From Azohydromonas lata NBRC 102462 (GTDB lineage Bacteria > Pseudomonadota > Gammaproteobacteria > Burkholderiales > Burkholderiaceae_C), in assembly GCF_001571085.1 (NCBI RefSeq), contig NZ_BCTC01000028.1, forward strand, positions 1 to 64,000: a stretch of DNA of 64,000 nt, read 5' to 3'. Below, in pieces: positions 30,260 to 39,520 of this stretch; positions within the stretch are counted from its first letter, which is position 1, and every line of letters begins with the position of its first letter. Both the position numbers and the translations under genes were made by a program. The notes below the pieces were generated by a model. The model made no database searches and was not told the DNA's origin. It was given only the letters and a program-made list of their open reading frames with translations.

Positions 30260-31537
30260 ATGGATCTGCGCCGCACCCTCGTCTTCCGCCTGGCCTTGTC
30301 CTTTGCCGGGCTCATCGTGGTCTTCGGCGCCATCTGGGTGCACGAGCTGCGCGAGGACACGCTGGCCGAGCAGGTCGCCGCCTCGCGGCTGGTGGAGCTC
30401 ATGCAGGCCGGCGAGGGCCTCGATGCGCAGGACCGCGTCGTGCAACTGCTGGCCCAGGGCGGCTTGCGCCACGTCACGGTCACGCTGCTGCAAGCCGGCG
30501 AGGCCGCCCCGCCCGCGCCAGGGGCGGCCTGGCCTAGCCTGCTGGGACTGGCTGCCAGCCCGGTCACGGACCACCGCATCGCGCTGGGCGACCGGGTGCT
30601 GCTCATCCGGCCGGACCCCAGCAGCGAGTTGCAGGAGAAGCTGGGCCCGTCCATACAACTGCTGGCCATGCTGCTGGTCTTTTGCGCTGCCTGCCTGGGC
30701 ATGACCTGGCTGGCCGTACACCGTGCGCTGTCGCCCGTCAAGGAGCTTGAGGCCGGGCTGCTGCGCCTGGAACGGGGCGAGCCTACGGCCGGCCTGCCCC
30801 GCTTCCAGCTCAGGGAGTTCGCGGCCATCGCGGCCGTGATGGACCGCGTCGCCATCAACCTCAACCGCGCCCACGAAGGCCAGCGCCGCCTGACACAGCA
30901 ACTGATGGAGGTGCAGGACAAGGAGCGCCGCGACCTGGCCGCCGAGCTGCACGACGAGTTCGGACAGTCCCTCACCGCCATCAGCGCCTCGGCCGCCTAC
31001 ATCGAGCACCACGCCCGCAGCGCCGATCCCGCGGTGGTGGTCGAATGCGCCCGCGAGATCGGCAACGAGTCGCGCCGCATCTCCGATCACGTGCGGCAGA
31101 TGCTCTCCAGCCTGCGCCCCTACGGCATCGAGGACAGCGGCATGCGCGAAACCCTCTCCGAGCTGGTCGCGGCCTGGCGCACGCGGCTGCCGGACCGGCG
31201 CATCGAGTCGCGCATCGACACCTTGCCACCGCTGCCCGCGGCCGCCGGGCTGGCCCTCTACCGCAGCCTCCAGGAAGCCCTGACCAACTGGGTGCGCCAC
31301 AGCGGGGCCGACACGGTGAACGTCGAATGCCTGGACCAGGGCTCAGTCATTCGGCTCAGGGTGGCCGACAACGGACGCGGCACGGCGCGGCAGTTGCTCG
31401 ACCAGGCCGGCGGCGGACTGCTGGGTTTGCGCGAACGCCTGACGATGCTGGGCGGCAGTTTCGCCATTGAAGACGTACCGAATGGAGGTATTGTCCTCAC
31501 CGCTTATGTGCCCGTGGTCGAAAAGGAAATGCAATGA
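30260..31537 (+). CDS. Sensor histidine kinase, NarX/HisKA_3 family
   Basis: A 425-residue membrane kinase. TM1 lies at about residues 11-27 and TM2 at about 131-153, enclosing a ~100-residue periplasmic sensor region. A HAMP-like linker follows, then a HisKA_3 domain with phospho-acceptor His231 in LAAELHDEFGQSL, and an HATPase with the N box SLQEALTNWVRHSGA, DNGRGTA and GLLGLRERL. The start ATG at 30260 gives a normal N-terminus. The stop overlaps the response regulator (ATGA). Given the context it probably senses an alcohol or aldehyde, or a redox cue, to control the PQQ genes (inference). Confidence 0.9.
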   Translation: MDLRRTLVFRLALSFAGLIVVFGAIWVHELREDTLAEQVAASRLVELMQAGEGLDAQDRVVQLLAQGGLRHVTVTLLQAGEAAPPAPGAAWPSLLGLAASPVTDHRIALGDRVLLIRPDPSSELQEKLGPSIQLLAMLLVFCAACLGMTWLAVHRALSPVKELEAGLLRLERGEPTAGLPRFQLREFAAIAAVMDRVAINLNRAHEGQRRLTQQLMEVQDKERRDLAAELHDEFGQSLTAISASAAYIEHHARSADPAVVVECAREIGNESRRISDHVRQMLSSLRPYGIEDSGMRETLSELVAAWRTRLPDRRIESRIDTLPPLPAAAGLALYRSLQEALTNWVRHSGADTVNVECLDQGSVIRLRVADNGRGTARQLLDQAGGGLLGLRERLTMLGGSFAIEDVPNGGIVLTAYVPVVEKEMQ

Positions 31538-32196
31538 AGATTCGCGTGATGCTCGTGGATGACCATGCGGTGGTGCGCACGGGTTACAGGCGACTGGTGG
31601 ATGCGGAGCCGGATATGCAAATGGTGGCCGCCGTGGCCACTGCCGAAGAAGCCTGTGCCGCCTTGCGGGATACCGAGGTGGACGTGGCGGTCATGGATTT
31701 GTCGCTGCGCGAAGGTAGTGGTCTGGAGGCCATACGCCGGCTGCTGGAGCGAAAACCCGATTTGCGGGTTCTGGTTTTCAGCATGCACCAGTCGGCTGGT
31801 TATGCGACGCAGGCGATGCGCAACGGCGCCATCGGCTACATCACCAAGAATTCAGAGCCCTTGGAAATGATCGATGCCATTCGCAGGACATTCCAGGGCC
31901 AGCGGGTATTTTCGCCCGAGATCGCGCACGCCTTGGCCTGCCAGGCCGTTCAAGGGCCCGGCGCGCTCGAATGCCTGACTCCACGTGAATTCGAGATTCT
32001 GCGGCTGGTGACCGGCGGTGTTTCCTCGGCCGGCGTGGGCGACCAATTGCACCTGAGCCCCAAGACCGTGCAGAACCACCTCTCCAATATCCGCCGCAAG
32101 CTCGACGTCAACAGCGAGCTGGAGTTGCTGCTGTTCGCGGCCCGGCGTGGCCTGGTGGACCTGCCCGCGGAACACGGGCGTGAGGGATCTGCCTGA
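31534..32196 (+). CDS. Response regulator, NarL/LuxR family
   Basis: A 220-residue response regulator. The receiver domain has acidic Asp9/Asp10, phosphorylation site Asp55 (VAVMDLSLREG) and Lys105 (GYITKNS). The C-terminal LuxR-type HTH contains LTPREFEILRLVTGG and LSPKTVQNHLSNIRRKL. It is translationally coupled to the upstream kinase and followed 315 bp later by the PQQ dehydrogenase. This resembles the AgmR/ErbR/PedR-type regulators of quinoprotein alcohol oxidation in pseudomonads, so control of the neighbouring genes is likely. Confidence 0.92.
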   Translation: MKIRVMLVDDHAVVRTGYRRLVDAEPDMQMVAAVATAEEACAALRDTEVDVAVMDLSLREGSGLEAIRRLLERKPDLRVLVFSMHQSAGYATQAMRNGAIGYITKNSEPLEMIDAIRRTFQGQRVFSPEIAHALACQAVQGPGALECLTPREFEILRLVTGGVSSAGVGDQLHLSPKTVQNHLSNIRRKLDVNSELELLLFAARRGLVDLPAEHGREGSA

Positions 32197-32234
32197 GCGC
32201 GCACGCGGGCACCAGGGAATGGTTCTTGGCATGG

Positions 32235-32370
32235 CCGGGAGTTTTTCCCGGGCAGCGAATTCACCGCCGGCGCACCACCCAACGCTTACACTGCAATGAC
32301 AGGCACGGCTCGTTTTGTGCCAAAACTCCACTCAGATTCCATCCCGGGACAGCCGGGAATTATTCCCGGC
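32235..32370. promoter_or_regulatory. PQQ dehydrogenase promoter region with two GGGA-N5-TCCC sites
   Basis: Within the 315-bp gap before the PQQ dehydrogenase gene are two inverted repeats with identical spacing: CCGGGA-GTTTT-TCCCGG (32235-32251) and GCCGGGAAT-T-ATTCCCGGC (32352-32370). A related half-site AGGAATAATTAA follows at about 32377. The first copy could also be read as a weak terminator of the response regulator gene, but it has no following T-run. The shared N5 spacing with 30055-30067 favours an operator. Confidence 0.55.
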
Positions 32371-32511
32371 TTTGCCAGGAATAATTAACTGCGACCAGAT
32401 TCGGGCGACCCCATAACATCGTGCCCAGCGGGGAAGAAATTCCGCTGTGTACGGCGTCTTGCCCCAAATGGCGCGCCGGTTCGAATTGGAACGAGAATGT
32501 GAGGAGCACAA

Positions 32512-34383
32512 ATGGACAAAAATCAACTCGTCCGCGGCGCCATGGCGATGGCCGTTTCGACCCTATTTTCCATCGGCACGGTCCACGCAAGCAAACCCGT
32601 AACCTGGGAAGATCTGCAAAACGACGACAAAACCACCGGGGATGTGCTTTCCTACGGCCTGGGCATGAAGGCCCAGCGTTACAGCCCGCTCAATCAAATC
32701 AATGCCAAAACGGTGTCCGGGTTGCTGCCAGCCTGGAGTTTTTCGTTCGGCGGCGAGAAACAGCGTGGCCAGGAAGGCCAGGCGCTGGTGCACGACGGGG
32801 TGATTTACATCACCGCGTCTTATTCCAGAATCTTTGCCATCGATGCCAGGACAGGCAAGCGGCTTTGGGAGTATGAGCACCGCTTGCCCGACGATATTCG
32901 TCCGTGCTGCGACGTGGTCAACCGCGGCCCGGCCATTTACGGAGACAAGGTGTTCTTCGGCACGCTGGACGCCAGCATCGTGGCCCTCAACAAGGACACC
33001 GGCAAGGTGGTCTGGAAAGAGAAGTTCGGCAACCACAAGGTGGGCTACACCATGACCGGAGCGCCGTTCGTCATCAAGGACCAGAAGACCGGCCGCGTGC
33101 TGCTGGTGCACGGTTCCTCTGGCGACGAATTCGGCGTGGTGGGCTACCTGTTCGCACGCGACCCCGACACCGGCGAGGAGGTGTGGGCCCGTCCCCTCGT
33201 GGAAGGCCACATGGGCCGCCTCAACGGCAAGGAAAGCACGCCCACCGGCGACGCGAAGGCACCGTCATGGCCGCGCGACAAGGACGGCAAGCTGGTGGAG
33301 GCCTGGAACCACGGCGGCGGCGCGCCCTGGCAGACGGCCAGCTTCGACGTCGAGAACAACACCATCGTCATCGGCGCGGGCAACCCGGCGCCCTGGAACA
33401 CCTGGCACCGCACCAAGGAAGGCGACGACCCGCGCAACTGGGACAGCCTCTTCACGTCGGGCCAGGCCTACGTGGACGCCAGCACCGGCGAGCTCAAGGG
33501 CTTCTTCCAGCACACGCCCAACGACGCCTGGGACTTCTCGGGCAACAACTCGGTGGTGCTGTTCGAGTACAAGGACCCGGCCACCGGCAAGCAGGTGAAG
33601 GCCTCGGCGCACGCCGACCGCAACGGCTTCTTCTTCGTCACGGATCGCCAGAAGCTCGCCACGGGCGCGGGCTACCCGAACAAGCCGACCTCGCTGATCG
33701 GCGCCTGGCCCTTCGTGGACGGGATCACCTGGGCCAAGGGCTTCGACAAGGCCACGGGCAAGCCCATCGAGGTCAGCGGCCAGCGGCCGCCGCTGCCCAA
33801 GGACGGCGCCGACAAGGGCGAGTCCATCTTCGTGTCGCCGCCCTTCCTGGGCGGCACGAACTGGCACCCCATGTCCTACAGCCCCGACACGGGCCTGTTC
33901 TACATCCCCGCCAACCATTGGGCGATGGACTACTGGACCGAGAAGCTGACCTACAAGGCCGGCTCCGCCTACCTGGGCCAGGGCTTCCGCATCAAGCGGC
34001 TGTTCGACGACCACGTGGGCACGCTGCGCGCCATCAATCCCGTCACGGGCAAGCTCGCCTGGGAGCACAAGGAGAAGTTCCCGCTGTGGGCCGGCACGCT
34101 GACCACCGCGGGCGGCTTGGTGTTCACCGGCACGGCGGACGGCTTCGTCAAGGCCTTCGATGCCAAGGACGGCAAGGAACTGTGGAAGTTCCAGACCGGC
34201 TCCGGCGTCGTCTCGGTGCCCGTCACCTGGGAGATGGACGGCGAGCAGTACGTCGGCATCCAGTCCGGCTATGGCGGCGCGGTGCCGCTGTGGGGTGGCG
34301 ACATGGCCGAGCTGACCAAGCAGGTCACGCAGGGCGGCTCCATGTGGGTGTTCAAGCTGCCCGGCAAGGTCGCGTCCCGGTAA
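32512..34383 (+). CDS. PQQ-dependent alcohol dehydrogenase (ExaA/PedE type)
   Basis: A 623-residue periplasmic quinoprotein that oxidises primary alcohols and passes electrons to a cytochrome c. A signal peptide is cleaved near TVHAS. An eight-bladed propeller follows, with the unusual vicinal disulfide Cys132-Cys133 (IRPCCDVVN) that sits on PQQ. The catalytic base is Asp341 in [10 protein letters not shown]. Two residues later is Ser343 instead of the Asp found in lanthanide enzymes, so a calcium cofactor is predicted. There is no fused cytochrome domain, and a separate cytochrome c gene lies downstream. Confidence 0.94.
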   Translation: MDKNQLVRGAMAMAVSTLFSIGTVHASKPVTWEDLQNDDKTTGDVLSYGLGMKAQRYSPLNQINAKTVSGLLPAWSFSFGGEKQRGQEGQALVHDGVIYITASYSRIFAIDARTGKRLWEYEHRLPDDIRPCCDVVNRGPAIYGDKVFFGTLDASIVALNKDTGKVVWKEKFGNHKVGYTMTGAPFVIKDQKTGRVLLVHGSSGDEFGVVGYLFARDPDTGEEVWARPLVEGHMGRLNGKESTPTGDAKAPSWPRDKDGKLVEAWNHGGGAPWQTASFDVENNTIVIGAGNPAPWNTWHRTKEGDDPRNWDSLFTSGQAYVDASTGELKGFFQHTPNDAWDFSGNNSVVLFEYKDPATGKQVKASAHADRNGFFFVTDRQKLATGAGYPNKPTSLIGAWPFVDGITWAKGFDKATGKPIEVSGQRPPLPKDGADKGESIFVSPPFLGGTNWHPMSYSPDTGLFYIPANHWAMDYWTEKLTYKAGSAYLGQGFRIKRLFDDHVGTLRAINPVTGKLAWEHKEKFPLWAGTLTTAGGLVFTGTADGFVKAFDAKDGKELWKFQTGSGVVSVPVTWEMDGEQYVGIQSGYGGAVPLWGGDMAELTKQVTQGGSMWVFKLPGKVASR

Positions 34384-34425
34384 TTCCCGCGCATCGACCC
34401 GCGATGCCGTCGCCGGCCGGCCACG

Positions 34426-34447
34426 CCAGTGGCCGGCTTCCGCTGCC
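34426..34447 (+). terminator. Hairpin downstream of the PQQ dehydrogenase
   Basis: A perfect 9-bp stem, GCCGGCCAC (34426-34434) and GTGGCCGGC (34439-34447), with loop GCCA, 43 bp after the stop codon. The following sequence TTCC is a poor T-tract, so it may stabilise or attenuate transcript continuing into the pentapeptide and cytochrome genes. Confidence 0.5.
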
Positions 34448-34466
34448 TGAACCCTTGAACATCGCC

Positions 34467-35090
34467 ATGCCTTCACCGATGAATGCCCTGACGCGTCTGC
34501 TGGGTGGCGTGCTGCTGTCCTTGCTGGGCGCCGCAGCAAGCGCACAGGACAGCGCCGCGGGCGACGCCCGCGAGCCCATGGCCGTCAACGGCTGCCACAT
34601 CTGGCCGCATGCCCGCTGCCGCGGCGCGGACCTGCGCCATGCCAACCTCGCCGGCCAGGACCTGGCCGGCGCCGACCTCACGGGGGCCGACCTGTCCCGG
34701 GCCGACCTGCGCGGCGCCAACCTGGCCGGTGCCGTGCTCGACGGCGCCAACCTCACCGGGGCACGGCTCAACAAGGTCAATGCCCCGGCCGCGACCTTCC
34801 GGGGCGCGAGGTTGATCGCCGCCGACCTGGAATTCGCCCGCGTCATGCGCGCCGATTTCAGCGACGCGGACCTCACCGCCGCCAACCTCGAAGCCGCACG
34901 CGCCAACTTCGCCTGGTTCCCGCGGGCCCGGCTGGTCAGCGCCAACCTGCAGGAGGCCAAGTTCGTGTCGGTGAATTTCGAAAACGCCTTCATCGAAGGC
35001 AGCGTCCTGCGCTTTGCCATCTTCCCCGACGGCTACTTCAAGGGCTGCACCGGCTGTCCGAAGGACTGGTACGCCAATCAATCCGAGTAG
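34467..35090 (+). CDS. Secreted pentapeptide-repeat protein
   Basis: A 207-residue protein with a signal peptide cleaved near ASAQD. About 20 pentapeptide repeats of the A(D/N)LxX type follow from about residue 50 to 175, such as [20 protein letters not shown], and are expected to form a right-handed quadrilateral beta-helix. The C-terminus carries a Cys pair (CTGC), and two more Cys lie before the repeats. Pentapeptide-repeat genes are known next to quinoprotein ethanol dehydrogenases in pseudomonads, but the function is unknown. An alternative start lies four codons downstream. Confidence 0.83.
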   Translation: MPSPMNALTRLLGGVLLSLLGAAASAQDSAAGDAREPMAVNGCHIWPHARCRGADLRHANLAGQDLAGADLTGADLSRADLRGANLAGAVLDGANLTGARLNKVNAPAATFRGARLIAADLEFARVMRADFSDADLTAANLEAARANFAWFPRARLVSANLQEAKFVSVNFENAFIEGSVLRFAIFPDGYFKGCTGCPKDWYANQSE

Positions 35091-35179
35091 TCCCGTGCCG
35101 GCCTTGGCGTCCGCATCGCCCATTCATATCGCCGCCACGGCCCGGGCCGGCCCGTTCCGGGCGGCATCAGGAGAACACC

Positions 35180-35671
35180 TTGAGCAATTGCTTCGTCACC
35201 GCCGGGTGGCGCGGGAAAGCCAGCGTCCTCGCCGCCGCCATGGCGATGTTCACGGGCACCGCCGCCGCGCAGGCGGACGCGCCTTACAACGTGGAGGACG
35301 TGCCCGCACTGGGCAGCCCATGGTCGCCCAGCAATCCCTACCGGGGCAAAGCCGACGTGGCCCGCTCCGGCGGTGTGGCGTTCAACCACAACTGCGCCCG
35401 CTGCCATGGCGTCGATGCCGTGGCCAGCGGCATGGGCGGGATGCCTGCGCCGGACCTTCGCCGGCTCGGCCGGTTCTGCCGGCGCATCAAGGACACCACG
35501 CTGCAGAGTGCCTGCATGGACGACGACGACGCCTACTTCCGCACCACGGTGCTCGAAGGCAAGCTGGTGGTGGGCGTGCGCCACATGCCGGCATGGAAAG
35601 ACCAGTTGAGTCAGGAAACCATCTGGGCCATCAAGACCTATGTCGACTCCCGCGGCGACGTGAAGCGGTGA
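35180..35671 (+). CDS. Cytochrome c (c550-like), electron acceptor of the PQQ dehydrogenase
   Basis: A 163-residue periplasmic monoheme cytochrome c. A signal peptide ends near AAAQA, the heme motif CARCH is at residues 72-76, and the likely axial Met lies in VGVRHMPAW. Two further Cys (RFCRR and QSACM) could form the disulfide seen in cytochrome c550 of ethanol oxidation. The start is TTG at 35180, supported by AGGAGA six bases upstream. Its position two genes after the dehydrogenase makes it the likely electron acceptor. Confidence 0.87.
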   Translation: MSNCFVTAGWRGKASVLAAAMAMFTGTAAAQADAPYNVEDVPALGSPWSPSNPYRGKADVARSGGVAFNHNCARCHGVDAVASGMGGMPAPDLRRLGRFCRRIKDTTLQSACMDDDDAYFRTTVLEGKLVVGVRHMPAWKDQLSQETIWAIKTYVDSRGDVKR

Positions 35672-35760
35672 GCGCGCCGCGCCCGCGTCCCCGTGTTGCC
35701 CCCGCGGCGGTGCCGTTCACCGTGGCGACCCCGACCGGCACACGCCCTGCGCAAAGCGCC

Positions 35761-36444
35761 TCACCTCGCAGCCAGCACCCCCAGGGACGTGCCGCCGCCC
35801 GCCGCCAGCGCCGGGGCCGGGTAACGCGCCAGCACGGCTTCCACGTCGTCCAGCGCCACCGGCTTGGTCAGGTGGGCGTCGAAGCCGGCCTCGGCGCTGC
35901 GGCGCTTGTCGCCCTCGCTGCCCCAGCCGGTGAGGGCCACCAGCAGCGTGCCGGCCAGCGCCGGATCGGCGCGCAGGCGGCGCGCCACCTCGTAGCCGTT
36001 CAAGCCCGGCAGGCCGATGTCCAGCAGCACGATGTCCGGCCGCCACGCGGGCGCGGCCTGCAGCGCCGCGGCGCCGTCGTGCACCGCGCGCGCCTCGTGG
36101 CCCATGAGCTCCAACATCATCGCCAGGCTGTCGGCCGCGTCCACGTTGTCGTCCACCACCAGCACGCGCCGCCCAAGGGACTGGAGCCCGTCGGCCGCCT
36201 CGCCGGGCTGCCGCGCCTTCACCAGCGCCTCAGCCGCCGCCTTCAGGTTCGATTCCAAAGTTGATTCCAAGCTCGATCCCACCGTCGCTGCTCCCCGCGA
36301 CGCCAGCGGCAGCCGCAAAGTAAAAGTGCTGCCCAGGCCCAGCCCTGGGCTTTCGGCGCTGATGCACCCGCCGTACATCTCCAACCCAACAGCCTGCGGC
36401 CACGCCTGCTCCCGCGTCGCGCTGACGCTGCTCGCCATAGGCAC
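35761..36444 (-). pseudogene. Truncated hybrid histidine kinase with intact receiver domain
   Basis: The first ~50 residues are the last part of a kinase ATPase domain: GLEMYGGCISAESPGLGLGS followed by TFTLRLPL, the usual end of an HATPase. A linker and a complete receiver domain follow, with RRVLVVDDNVDAADSL, phospho-Asp in IVLLDIGLPGLNGYE and the Lys in HLTKPV. The dimerisation domain and most of the ATPase are missing upstream, where only 150 bp separate it from the next gene. It is therefore a remnant of a hybrid sensor kinase. It may still express a receiver protein, but it has no clear start or ribosome site. Confidence 0.72.
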
Positions 36445-36597
36445 TACTCCAAGTCACGGCCCGCCGGCCTCAACAGCGCTGAGCTTGCGCATCGAACGCA
36501 CCCTGTTCACGCCGGCTGCCGCAATATTTTCGGCGCACGCACCGCGCACGGCCCTGCAGGCGAGGCGGGCCGAAGCGGGCGGCTAGCATCGCCGCCC

Positions 36598-37233
36598 ATG
36601 TCCGAATCCGCATCCCGCCGCCCGCCGGCCCCACGCCGGCGCGAGCCCGCCGGCTCAGCGCATCCACCGCCCGGCTCCCACCCTGCCGACGCGGCGCCTG
36701 CCCAAGAGGCAAGCGGCGCGCCTGAGCTGGCCAGCCTGAAATACCTGGCCGGCTATCCCGAGCCGCTGCTGGCGCAGGTGAGCACGCTCATCAGCCAGAA
36801 CAAGCTGGGTGCGCTGATCGCGCGCCGCTACCCCGAGGGCCACACCGTGCGCACCGACCGCGCGCTGTGGGACTACGTGCAGGCGCTCAAGACAAATCAC
36901 CTGCGCAGCAGCGAGCCGCTGGCCAAGGTGCAATACGACCCGCAGATACGGCTGCTGCAGCACGCGCTGGGCACGCACCGCCTGGTGTCGCGCGTGCAGG
37001 GTGGGCGCTTGAAGGCCAAGCGCGAGATACGCATCGCCAGCCTGTTCCGCGAGGCGCCCGCGGCCTTCCTGCGCATGATTGCCGTGCACGAGCTGGCCCA
37101 CCTGCGCCACCAGGACCACGACAAGGCCTTCTACCAACTGTGCTGCTACATGGAGCCGGAGTACCACCAGCTCGAATTCGACTTGCGGCTGTACCTGACG
37201 CACTTGGAGCTGCAGGGCCGTTTGGCCGGCTGA
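36598..37233 (+). CDS. YgjP-like zinc metallopeptidase domain protein
   Basis: A 211-residue protein with an unstructured Pro/Ala/Arg-rich N-terminus (residues 1-40) and a YgjP-type (M48-related) metallopeptidase domain. The zinc motif HELAH is at residues 164-168, and a third ligand candidate, His174, lies in HQDHDKAFYQ. This HELAHLRHQDHDKAF pattern is shared with YgjP/SprT-like proteins. No signal peptide is seen, so it is cytoplasmic. The substrate is unknown. Confidence 0.82.
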   Translation: MSESASRRPPAPRRREPAGSAHPPPGSHPADAAPAQEASGAPELASLKYLAGYPEPLLAQVSTLISQNKLGALIARRYPEGHTVRTDRALWDYVQALKTNHLRSSEPLAKVQYDPQIRLLQHALGTHRLVSRVQGGRLKAKREIRIASLFREAPAAFLRMIAVHELAHLRHQDHDKAFYQLCCYMEPEYHQLEFDLRLYLTHLELQGRLAG

Positions 37234-37240
37234 AACGAAA

Positions 37241-37266
37241 CGGGCGGCCCACGGGAAGGCCGCCCG
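37241..37266 (-). terminator. Terminator between convergent genes
   Basis: An inverted repeat CGGGCGGCC (37241-37249) and GGCCGCCCG (37258-37266). Read on the minus strand the stem is followed by TTTCGTTTC, a fair T-tract, so it mainly serves the small minus-strand gene. It may act in both directions. Confidence 0.7.
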
Positions 37267-37291
37267 CATTCAAGTCAAGAACAGGAGCGGC

Positions 37292-37507
37292 TCAAGGCCG
37301 CTTGGTGTTCGAGCTCTTGGGCACCGAGCCCTGGTTGTCGCTGCTGCCCACATGCGCGTCACGCTCGGCCGCGCGGGGGGCGTTGGTGTAGTTGCCGTCC
37401 TCGTCGTCAGGAGTGAGGAGCTCCTCCAGCTCTTCGCGCTCCGTGGCGGCCTCGCGGCGCTCGGTAGTGGACTTGCCGGGGCCGGCGGGGCTTTTCGCGT
37501 CAGGCAT
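37292..37507 (-). CDS. Small acidic hypothetical protein
   Basis: A 71-residue, highly charged, probably disordered protein (Glu/Asp-rich centre, EREELEELLTPDDEDGNYTN). It has no signal peptide and no recognised domain. An AAGGA ribosome site lies five bases before the ATG at 37507 and a terminator follows the stop, which together support a real gene. Similar short acidic proteins are common in Comamonadaceae, but I do not know a function. Confidence 0.6.
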   Translation of the reverse strand: MPDAKSPAGPGKSTTERREAATEREELEELLTPDDEDGNYTNAPRAAERDAHVGSSDNQGSVPKSSNTKRP

Positions 37508-37719
37508 GTCGATCCTTTCTGCTGCTTGCACGCGGACCAGCATGTCCGCCCCCCATCCGCGGCAAGGGCCATGCCCTGCCCCCGGGAAATACCCGCCTGC
37601 GTCCCAAGCCAAGGAATTTCCAACACATCACACCCCATGCTGACGTTTCCAAACAAGCTGATACGGACCGAAGATGCCGCCCAATTGCGGCAAACGCACG
37701 AAGGCACCGGAGACATTGC

Positions 37720-38874
37720 ATGGGAAGAAACACCGCCGCCGCAGGCCCGCTGCAGGGCCTGCGCATCGTCGAGTTCGCGGGCCTGGGCCCCTGCCCGCTG
37801 GCCGGCATGCTGCTGGCGGACATGGGGGCCGACGTCATCGTCATAGAGCGCGCCGCCGCGCCCGCCAGCGGCGTGCTGCCGCGCGTGGCCACCGACCGCA
37901 ACAAGCGCTCCATCGCGCTGAACCTGAAGCATCCCGACGGGCTGGAGGCCGCGTGGCGGCTGCTGGAGTCGGCCGACGCGCTCATAGAAGGTTTCAGGCC
38001 CGGCGTGATGGAGCGCCTGGGCCTGGGGCCGGACGCCGCGGCGTCGCGCAACCCGCGGCTGGTCTATGGCCGCGTCACCGGCTGGGGCCAGAGCGGCCCG
38101 CTGGCGCAGGCCGCGGGCCACGACCTCAACTACGTTGCGCTCACCGGCGCGCTGGACCTCTCGCGCCGCGACGGCGCCGCACCCACCGTGCCGCCCAGCC
38201 TCGTGGGCGACATGGGCGGCGGCGCCATGTTCCTGGCCTTCGGCCTGGTGTGCGCGCTCATGGAGGCGCAGCGCAGCGGCCGGGGCCAGGTGGTGGACGC
38301 CGCCATGGTGGACGGCGTGGCCGCGCTCTCGGCCATGGTGCGCCACATGCGCGGCAGCGCCTGGTGGCCCAGCGAACGCAGCCATGCCGTGCTGCTGGGC
38401 AGCGCGCCCTTCTACGACGCCTACGAGTGCGCCGACGGCCGCTTCGTGACCCTGGCCGCGCTGGAGCCGCCCTTCTACGCCGAGCTGCTGCGCCGCCTGG
38501 GCATGGACGACGTGGACCCCGCCCACCAGCACGAGCACGCGCGCTGGCCGGCGCTCAAGGAGCGCATCGCCGCGCTGATGCGCACGCAACCACGCGCGCA
38601 CTGGTGCGCGCTGCTGGAGGGCAGCGACGCCTGCTTCGCCCCCGTGCTGGATTTGCAGGAGGCCGAGACCCACCCCCACAACGCCGCGCGCGGCGTGTAC
38701 GTGAACATGGCCGGCGAGGTGCAGCCCGCCGCCGCGCCGCGCTTCTCGCGCACCCCCGGACGCGAGCCCGCACCCGCGCCGCGCCCGGGCGAGCACGGCG
38801 CCGAGCTGCTGCGCGAGCTGGGCTATGGCGACGACGCCGTGGCCGCCCTGCGCGCTGTCGGCGCCTGTGCCTGA
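37720..38874 (+). CDS. CaiB/BaiF family, alpha-methylacyl-CoA racemase-like
   Basis: A 384-residue family III CoA-transferase fold protein that resembles alpha-methylacyl-CoA racemase. The opening LQGLRIVEFAGLGPCPLAGM and the nearby MGADVIVIER are characteristic. By comparison with the mycobacterial racemase, the catalytic residues would be His134 (AGHDLNY), Asp164 (LVGDMGGG) and Glu236 (YDAYECADG), and all three are present. It would interconvert (R)- and (S)-2-methylacyl-CoA esters in branched-chain fatty-acid breakdown. It stands alone, followed 51 bp later by a DUF2784 gene. Confidence 0.86.
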   Translation: MGRNTAAAGPLQGLRIVEFAGLGPCPLAGMLLADMGADVIVIERAAAPASGVLPRVATDRNKRSIALNLKHPDGLEAAWRLLESADALIEGFRPGVMERLGLGPDAAASRNPRLVYGRVTGWGQSGPLAQAAGHDLNYVALTGALDLSRRDGAAPTVPPSLVGDMGGGAMFLAFGLVCALMEAQRSGRGQVVDAAMVDGVAALSAMVRHMRGSAWWPSERSHAVLLGSAPFYDAYECADGRFVTLAALEPPFYAELLRRLGMDDVDPAHQHEHARWPALKERIAALMRTQPRAHWCALLEGSDACFAPVLDLQEAETHPHNAARGVYVNMAGEVQPAAAPRFSRTPGREPAPAPRPGEHGAELLRELGYGDDAVAALRAVGACA

Positions 38875-38925
38875 GCCGGCGCACCGCCGCCGCCGCGCCC
38901 GCACCGCCTCCACACCGGGACCTTG

Positions 38926-39333
38926 ATGCCCCCGCTCCTGTACGCCTGGGCCGCCGACGCCGTGGTGCTGCTGCACCTGCTGTTCATGGTGTTCGTGGCG
39001 GCCGGCGCCGCGCTGCTGCCGCGCTGGCCGCGGCTGCTGTGGCTGCACCTGCCGGCGCTGCTGTGGGGCTTCTACGTGGAAGCCGGCGACCGCCCCTGCC
39101 CGCTCACGCCGCTGGAAAACCGCCTGCGCGCCCTGGCCGGCACGCGCGGCTACGAGGGCAGCTTCATCGAGCACTACCTGCTGCCGCTGCTCTACCCTGA
39201 GGGCCTCACGCGCGAGCTGCAATGGGGCATTGCGCTCACCGTGCTGGCCGTCAACGCTGCGCTGTATGCGCGCTGGCTGTCGATGCGGCCCTCGCGCGTG
39301 CGCCGGCACCGCCAGCACCCGCCGCCGGGCTGA
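38926..39333 (+). CDS. DUF2784 family membrane protein
   Basis: A 135-residue protein with three to four membrane helices: AVVLLHLLFMVFVAAGAALL, LLWLHLPALLWGFYVE and WGIALTVLAVNAALYARWL. The conserved segment PCPLTPLEN is typical of DUF2784. Function is unknown. I chose ATG at 38926 over the TTG just before it. Confidence 0.8.
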   Translation: MPPLLYAWAADAVVLLHLLFMVFVAAGAALLPRWPRLLWLHLPALLWGFYVEAGDRPCPLTPLENRLRALAGTRGYEGSFIEHYLLPLLYPEGLTRELQWGIALTVLAVNAALYARWLSMRPSRVRRHRQHPPPG

Positions 39334-39370
39334 ACCGGCGGCGATGCGCGCGCAACCAGGGCCGCGGCGC

Positions 39371-39406
39371 GGCGGGCGCGGCGGGCGCGGCGGGCGCGGC
39401 GGGCGC
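39371..39406. repeat. Short tandem repeat, 4 x GGCGGGCGC
   Basis: Four exact tandem copies of a 9-bp unit in the gap between the DUF2784 gene and the next small ORF. Such runs can vary in copy number by slippage. Confidence 0.85.
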
Positions 39407-39520
39407 GGCTGTATCAGCGCGCGCACTGACACAGTCCCACGCCGCGCGCGGCGGCTTGTGCCTTGGTGCGGCGGCATCGCGCCGATACGGTGGCGGCATA
39501 GCCCAACCGGAGATGCCGCC

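Noticed and set aside
32235-32251. Terminator of the response regulator gene
   Set aside because: The stem CCGGGA/TCCCGG is short and lacks a T-run after it. The N5 spacing shared with two other sites fits an operator better, although both roles remain possible.
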